DNA of 64,000 bases, from assembly GCF_900155475.1 (NCBI RefSeq), contig NZ_FXAM01000001.1, positions 669,501 through 733,500 on the forward strand. Direction: 5' to 3'. The notes under the pieces were generated by a model. The model saw nothing but the letters and a program-made list of their open reading frames with translations, had not been told where the DNA came from and ran no database searches. Source of the stretch: Methylomagnum ishizawai (lineage in GTDB: Bacteria > Pseudomonadota > Gammaproteobacteria > Methylococcales > Methylococcaceae). This document shows positions 60,486 to 64,000 of the stretch, piece by piece. The position numbers and the translations under genes are program-made. Each line of letters begins with the position of its first letter. Within the stretch, counting starts at the first letter, position 1.

Positions 60486-61156
60486 TGTGTACCCCCTGCC
60501 ATCGCTTGGAACACCTCAAAAATGCCGACTTTCTTGGTGCAGCGGATCACATCGCGCAATACCCGGTCCTTGCCTTTGCGCGACTTCGTGGCGTCCCGCA
60601 ACCTGTCGATGATGATTTGACTAACACCGCGCTGCCTTGCCAAAGACATCCATCCATTGAAGATTTCAATGGATTTTGGATTCGGATCGTCCCCGGTGTT
60701 GTGCGATAGCGCCATTTCAATAATCAGCACGCCAGCGCCTTCTTGGGAAACATAAACGACCGGCTCCCCGTTCTCGTCTTTTTGCTCTGTTTCAACGAAC
60801 AGCGGCCCATCGGGGCGGGGTCCGGCCTTCAACATGGAAATATGCGGATCGGGCTTTGGGATTTCGCCGCCACGCCGCCTGTAATCCTCCATGAAGGCGT
60901 CCAGGCTTTGCTGGGCCTCGTCCGTGGTCATGCCGTTCCGGCTGGCGTATTCCTCGGGATCAAGCCGGTATAGCGGTTCGCCATCGTTGGAATACGCGGC
61001 GGGCTTGTTGGAATCGATTCCCAAGATTTCCGCCGCCCGGCGGTCCATTTCTTCGCGGGTATCTAGCGGCAACGCGTCCATAAGCATTTGGAACTGCCCT
61101 GCGGTATGCGCTCCAGCTTTGAACGCATCGAAGGCTTCTTGAAGCTCTTTATCCAT
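60482..61156 (-). CDS. Hypothetical phage-region protein, 224 aa
   Basis: From Met 61156 (MDKELQEAFDAFKAGAH) the product is an acidic, soluble, helix-rich protein: EEMDRRAAEILGIDSNKPAA, QQSLDAFMEDYRRRGGEI and, near the C-terminus, the basic RDATKSRKGKDRVLRD. No known domain is recognised. Its start codon shares one base with the stop of the antirepressor-like gene (TAATG), so the two are translationally coupled. Its end overlaps the start of the ORF6N-type gene by four bases. The frame opens upstream at 61462, which overlaps the previous gene and is not preferred. Confidence 0.65.
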   Translation of the reverse strand: MDKELQEAFDAFKAGAHTAGQFQMLMDALPLDTREEMDRRAAEILGIDSNKPAAYSNDGEPLYRLDPEEYASRNGMTTDEAQQSLDAFMEDYRRRGGEIPKPDPHISMLKAGPRPDGPLFVETEQKDENGEPVVYVSQEGAGVLIIEMALSHNTGDDPNPKSIEIFNGWMSLARQRGVSQIIIDRLRDATKSRKGKDRVLRDVIRCTKKVGIFEVFQAMAGGTQ

Positions 61157-61962
61157 TACACAGCCTCCCGCAGCACTTCGATGACGGATTGATTCCACAG
61201 GATTTGATAGCCCGCGTGGCCGTTGCGTGTGAAGGGGATGGCCTCCCCATGCGTGGTTCCGGCTTCGGTCAACTCCCAATCCCCGCCTTCCGGCTTGCGC
61301 TGGAATCCCAGCAGAGCCAGCCGCCTGTTCGCGGCGATGGCGGAAATCCCGAGTTCTTTGCCGATTTGGGAGGCATTGAGTTTGCCGACCGCTTCCGGAG
61401 CTTCCGCCGGAAGCGTCTGCCGCATGGTGTCGAGCGCCAAGCCGGTGTTCTCGGCGATGCACGCCAGGGTTGCGGCGGCGACCATGGCCGGTTTGACGCC
61501 GGGGACTTCGGCGACGATCTTGCCGATCATCGAAATGGCCGCGATAGTGTCTTTCAAGCTGGCCTTGCCGAGCCGGGCCTGCTTCGCAGTCTGCTCGCTC
61601 GCGGCCACGGCCATTTGCTTGCTCAACTCGTCGTCCAGGTGGTGGATGAGTTCAGCTTGGAAGGTGGCGCTGATGAGCATGATCGGCTTGCCGAAAGTGG
61701 CTTTGAAAGCTGGCGCTAAATCTGCGCCAGCTTCGGCCCGAGTTAGCTCTACTATGTCGCCCCGTTCAAGATATAGGGGAAAAGCTTCCACTGAGCGGAT
61801 TAGGCGATTGAAGTCCTTTAAGTCGCGATACTTTCCACCGCCCCCGTGGCTACGCCGATAATCGGCGTGGATGCGTTGGGACGCGAGATAGATGCGCTCG
61901 TTATGGTGGATGGGTTCCATCAAGGGGTTGGCCTTGGTGGGAAGGTCTTTGCTATTATCCAT
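61156..61962 (-). CDS. Phage antirepressor-like regulator
   Basis: The 268-residue protein has an N-terminal part of unknown type, a helical middle (LSKQMAVAASEQTAKQARLG) and a C-terminal segment with LNASQIGKELGISAIAANRR and GFQRKPEGGDWELTEAG, RNGHAGYQILWNQSVIEVL, the layout found at the C-terminus of phage antirepressors and Rha-type regulators (winged helix plus the GYQILW motif). It likely counters or tunes a repressor. It follows an Arc-type gene on the same strand (17 bp) and overlaps the next gene by one base. Confidence 0.7.
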   Translation of the reverse strand: MDNSKDLPTKANPLMEPIHHNERIYLASQRIHADYRRSHGGGGKYRDLKDFNRLIRSVEAFPLYLERGDIVELTRAEAGADLAPAFKATFGKPIMLISATFQAELIHHLDDELSKQMAVAASEQTAKQARLGKASLKDTIAAISMIGKIVAEVPGVKPAMVAAATLACIAENTGLALDTMRQTLPAEAPEAVGKLNASQIGKELGISAIAANRRLALLGFQRKPEGGDWELTEAGTTHGEAIPFTRNGHAGYQILWNQSVIEVLREAV

Positions 61963-61979
61963 AGGGTGTTACCTACTTT

Positions 61980-62186
61980 TTAAGAGCGGTGGGAGTTCAC
62001 ATCGAAGCCTCGGGCGGTCGCAACGCTCGGGGCTTCATTCTTTTGTGCGTCCATGCACTGCTTCAACCGAAACACGATCTCTGAGTTCAGGGAACGGTAG
62101 TTTCGGCTGGCACCATCTGCGATCCATTCCTTAATATCGCTCGGCAATCGTACCGGCAATGGCATCACTTGCTTCTTTTTAGCCAT
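61980..62186 (-). CDS. Arc-type ribbon-helix-helix protein 1
   Basis: The 68-residue protein starts MAKKKQVMPLPVRLPSDIKE. The ribbon strand is MPLPVRLP, helix A starts at SDIKEWIADGASRN and the YRSLNSEIVFRLKQC helix follows: an Arc/Mnt-type fold that binds DNA as a dimer or tetramer. The strand residues that read DNA bases are M, L and V-R. A strong AGGAGG precedes its ATG. It heads the minus-strand run to the antirepressor-like gene. The palindromic region at 62211-62282 separates it from a divergent Arc-type gene and likely carries its operator. Confidence 0.88.
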   Translation of the reverse strand: MAKKKQVMPLPVRLPSDIKEWIADGASRNYRSLNSEIVFRLKQCMDAQKNEAPSVATARGFDVNSHRS

Positions 62187-62210
62187 AGAGTCCTCCTGAT
62201 TGGTTGCGGA

Positions 62211-62282
62211 CTGTGAGCGCTCACAGTGAGCTTATGATGCTCACATTGAGCTATTGCCGTCAAGCTCAATGTGAGCCATCAT
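62211..62282. promoter_or_regulatory. Palindromic operator region between two divergent Arc-type genes
   Basis: CTGTGAGCGCTCACAG (62211-62226) is a perfect 16-bp palindrome. An inverted repeat follows: a 19-base left arm at 62234-62252 (containing GCTCACATTGAGCT) and a 20-base right arm at 62263-62282 (AGCTCAATGTGAGC inside), which match except for one extra C, with a 10-bp spacer. GCTCA/TGAGC half-sites occur at least six times; a further TCACATGAGC spans the ATG at 62290. This is the expected layout for cooperative binding of ribbon-helix-helix repressors at a divergent promoter. Confidence 0.85.
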
Positions 62283-62289
62283 TTCTCAC

Positions 62290-62601
62290 ATGAGCAAAGA
62301 AGACCCACAAATGAGATTTAGGGCCCCGCCTGCCCTGAAAAAACAGATTGAGGATTCAGCCTGGAAAAACAGGCGGTCAGCTAGCGCTGAAATCATTGCC
62401 CGCCTTGAGGCGTCCTTTTCCAAGGATTGGGGCGACGATGAAGAAGTGGAGCGCCTCATGAAAGGTGCCGTACTGACGCTCAGCCCTGAAATGGTGGAGA
62501 TATTCAAACGCCTTGAGGAGGAAATACGGAAAAATCCCGTCGATCTCTCCAAGTTACCGCTGGGACCACCGATCAACTCCGACACTTTAGATGACGAATA
62601 A
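62290..62601 (+). CDS. Arc-type ribbon-helix-helix protein 2
   Basis: The 103-residue protein starts at an ATG that lies inside a TCACATGAGC half-site, so bound repressor would cover the start codon. Met8 (MRFRAPPALKKQIEDSA) at 62311 is an alternative start closer to the fold. The fold reads MRFRAP (ribbon strand), ALKKQIEDSAWKNR (helix A) and RSASAEIIARLEASF (helix B). The C-terminal 50 residues are acidic. There is no convincing Shine-Dalgarno for the first ATG. It is divergent from Arc-type protein 1. Confidence 0.85.
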   Translation: MSKEDPQMRFRAPPALKKQIEDSAWKNRRSASAEIIARLEASFSKDWGDDEEVERLMKGAVLTLSPEMVEIFKRLEEEIRKNPVDLSKLPLGPPINSDTLDDE

Positions 62602-62633
62602 AAAACCCGGCGCGGAAAGCATGGCTCAATTTA

Positions 62634-62682
62634 ACTCATGAGTCAAATTAAATCATTGCTCTGAGTCAGAAAGAGTCAGAAA
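62634..62682. promoter_or_regulatory. Second operator-like site before Arc-type protein 3
   Basis: ACTCATGAGT (62634-62643) is a perfect 10-bp palindrome. GAGTCAGAAA follows as a tandem direct repeat at 62663-62672 and 62673-62682. The half-site GAGTCA thus occurs three times with about one-turn phasing in the last two. It differs from the GCTCA half-site of the first region and lies 9 bp before the next gene's ATG. Confidence 0.75.
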
Positions 62683-62690
62683 ATTCCGGC

Positions 62691-62966
62691 ATGACAACGA
62701 AACCAACACAACCCTACCCGATTCGGATGCCGCAAGAGATGCGGTCCCAGTTTGAGCGGGCCGCCAAAGAAAGTGGCAGGTCTTTACATGCCGAGATCAT
62801 GATCCGGCTTGAAAGGTCACTTGAATACGATAGGGAAAAAGCAATACTCAGCCCCTTAGCGTCCAACTCGATAGGGAACGAACTCCTTGAAAAGCTTGCT
62901 GCGGTACTGAGTGAAATCTATGGGCAGGCCAACAAAATGGCGGAAGATACAAAAAAAACCAGCTAG
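62691..62966 (+). CDS. Arc-type ribbon-helix-helix protein 3
   Basis: The 91-residue protein begins MTTKPTQPYPIRMPQEMRSQ: ribbon strand YPIRMP, helix A EMRSQFERAAKESG, helix B RSLHAEIMIRLERSL, as in Arc. After the fold come about 35 residues (LASNSIGNELLEKLAAVLSE) likely to form a helix for higher-order assembly. It is on the plus strand 89 bp after Arc-type protein 2 and may share its transcript, though its own operator-like site precedes it. Confidence 0.87.
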   Translation: MTTKPTQPYPIRMPQEMRSQFERAAKESGRSLHAEIMIRLERSLEYDREKAILSPLASNSIGNELLEKLAAVLSEIYGQANKMAEDTKKTS

Positions 62967-62975
62967 GCTGACCCT

Positions 62976-62994
62976 TTGAACTAGACTAGATCAA
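62976..62994. promoter_or_regulatory. Third operator-like site, CTAGA repeat
   Basis: TTGAACTAGACTAGATCAA is a near-palindrome containing the direct repeat CTAGA CTAGA, in a 58-bp gap between Arc-type protein 3 and the next small gene. The half-site differs from both earlier ones. Its size suits one repressor dimer pair. It could also overlap a promoter, but I see no clean -35/-10 pair. Confidence 0.5.
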
Positions 62995-63024
62995 ATCAAT
63001 TTAGGTCAACATTGGAGAACTGTC

Positions 63025-63216
63025 ATGGATAAAGCTTTTCTCGATGGAATGGTGAAAATATTGGAATCCAATAAAAGCCAAGATATTCAAGAAGGATTTT
63101 CCAAGATGGTGAAAGCTATAGAAAAGCAAACAATCGCTTTCGGTACCAAGAAGAAACATATACAAGAGGATATCAAAAGTGGGTCAAGACTTACCAAGCA
63201 TCGATTATCTTTATGA
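63025..63216 (+). CDS. Small hypothetical protein, 63 aa
   Basis: The 63-residue protein (MDKAFLDGMVKILESNKS, then SKMVKAIEKQTIAFGTKK) is Lys-rich, helical and cytoplasmic. The surrounding DNA is AT-richer than the chromosome, as in the rest of the right-hand control region. TGGAGAACTGTC before the ATG contains a GGAG. It overlaps the next gene by 38 bp, so the two are probably coupled. No family is recognised. Confidence 0.65.
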   Translation: MDKAFLDGMVKILESNKSQDIQEGFSKMVKAIEKQTIAFGTKKKHIQEDIKSGSRLTKHRLSL

Positions 63217-64000
63217 CTTCCTATATTTGGATCGGTCACGCATGGGTTCCTATTGCGCCCAACTATTCGATGGCGGCATCCTGACCGGCACTAAGAGCAT
63301 TAAAAAGAACACCGAAAGCAAAAGCGCCACTTTTAATGGAGACGCTTTGGTTGCCAAGGCTGGGTTTGGAGGCCAAGAAGCATTGGAGGAATCTTTAGAA
63401 CACCAATTCGACGCGGGATGGTCCTTGCCGCTCAATGTATTAGATCGATTGGACGAGCTTGATTTCCTTCATCGAGACTTAGATTCAATACAGATTGGTC
63501 AATTACTATTAACGAAAGGTAGTATCACGGTCATTGATATAAAAATGCTGAAAAGCTTGTGGCGTCCTATTAGCCTTGCGATTACAAGCGAAGGAAAAGC
63601 CACCCATGCTAATAAAAAAGATAAGGAGCAGGCAAAAAAGCGGATGGAGTTGGTGGGAAGCGTATTGGACCAGCTTCCGCCAACAGTTCAGATGTTTTTT
63701 GAGGCTGGCAGGAACATTATTTGGTCGTCTCTAAGTGCAGATCAAATGATCATCAACCCCGACGACTTGGCCCTGAAATACGGCGGCAAAGTTGATGGAG
63801 AATGGCATATGCTTTCCGTTTTAGATGCTAAACCAGATCAAGCCGTTTTCTCTAGTTTGCCCACCTTCGTGCTGGAACATCAGTTCCTATGCGGGATAGC
63901 GGAAATAATAGAAAATATGCGTAAGTGGGTTGGAAGGCCGGGCTATGCATATGGCGCAACACCTATAGCGATATTCCGGGCATTGAAACCTGCTAACCAA
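63179..64000 (+). CDS. DUF6414-like protein (3' end outside window)
   Basis: This frame, open to the last base (274 codons), starts at GTG 63179 with AGAGGA about 10 bases upstream. The N-terminus, DYLYDFLYLDRSRMGSYCAQ then LFDGGILTG, is the typical opener of DUF6414 family proteins. Later segments include SIQIGQLLLTKGSITVIDIK and MFFEAGRNIIWSSLSADQMI. The function of the family is unknown; such genes are often in accessory or phage islands. AT-richer than the chromosome. It overlaps the 63-residue gene. The missing part lies to the right. Confidence 0.65.
   Translation, partial: MGQDLPSIDYLYDFLYLDRSRMGSYCAQLFDGGILTGTKSIKKNTESKSATFNGDALVAKAGFGGQEALEESLEHQFDAGWSLPLNVLDRLDELDFLHRDLDSIQIGQLLLTKGSITVIDIKMLKSLWRPISLAITSEGKATHANKKDKEQAKKRMELVGSVLDQLPPTVQMFFEAGRNIIWSSLSADQMIINPDDLALKYGGKVDGEWHMLSVLDAKPDQAVFSSLPTFVLEHQFLCGIAEIIENMRKWVGRPGYAYGATPIAIFRALKPANQ

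Overview
The window is GC-rich (AT-rich only in a few islands) and the core genes are gammaproteobacterial: CpxR/CpxA with a CpxP-like protein, Fe superoxide dismutase, RadC, bifunctional CoaBC, MepA, RsfS, a long-form AlgC, a DUF2897-like small protein and an HpnN-like MMPL exporter. The style and gene set fit a Methylococcales-type (methanotroph-like) gammaproteobacterium; that assignment is inference, since no methane or ribosomal marker lies in the window.

Chromosomal part, about 1-38,770. Left edge: a truncated algC followed on the same strand by dut. Next comes an envelope-stress module: a CpxP/Spy-like periplasmic protein with a 35-residue membrane peptide, divergent from cpxR-cpxA. 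coaBC, radC and a class I methyltransferase follow. An 850-bp IS5-family element has landed exactly between the convergent methyltransferase and PilZ genes, with a TTA duplication, sparing both. An H+-pyrophosphatase-like membrane protein that has lost its catalytic loops comes next. A four-gene minus-strand operon (LysR, CYTH, SRPBCC, CPBP) faces an exported SnoaL-like protein, then sodB. Further along are mepA with an uncharacterised membrane/coiled-coil pair, yjbQ, a trypsin-like protease, an HPr-rel-A type cluster (Tat-like precursor, PqqD-like protein, HprK-related kinase, nucleotidyltransferase), rsfS, an RCK potassium channel, and a SoxC-like molybdoenzyme with a cytochrome c and a [2Fe-2S] protein. 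A decayed four-repeat CRISPR-like array, a PhnD-like/TPR/VTT operon, an MMPL exporter and a GSCFA protein complete this part.

Mobile part, about 38,770-64,000. A 58-bp 3' piece of tRNA-Leu(UAA), CCA included but lacking the 5' half, looks like the attachment-site scar at the left border of an integrated element. Inside are a 1464-residue Rhs protein with an AT-rich toxin tip and its overlapping candidate immunity gene, then an orphan Rhs fragment. A block of contractile-tail baseplate, fibre, tape-measure and hub genes follows, with no capsid, sheath, tube, terminase or integrase in view. An IS1182-family element separates this block from a phage-type control region: a broken ORF6N-type gene, an antirepressor-like gene, and three Arc-type ribbon-helix-helix proteins, each next to a different palindromic or repeated operator-like site. 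The window ends inside a DUF6414-like gene.

The most rewarding stretches are the Rhs tip region, the three-Arc switch, the HPr-rel-A cluster with its candidate substrate, the catalytically stripped pyrophosphatase and the decayed CRISPR-like array.
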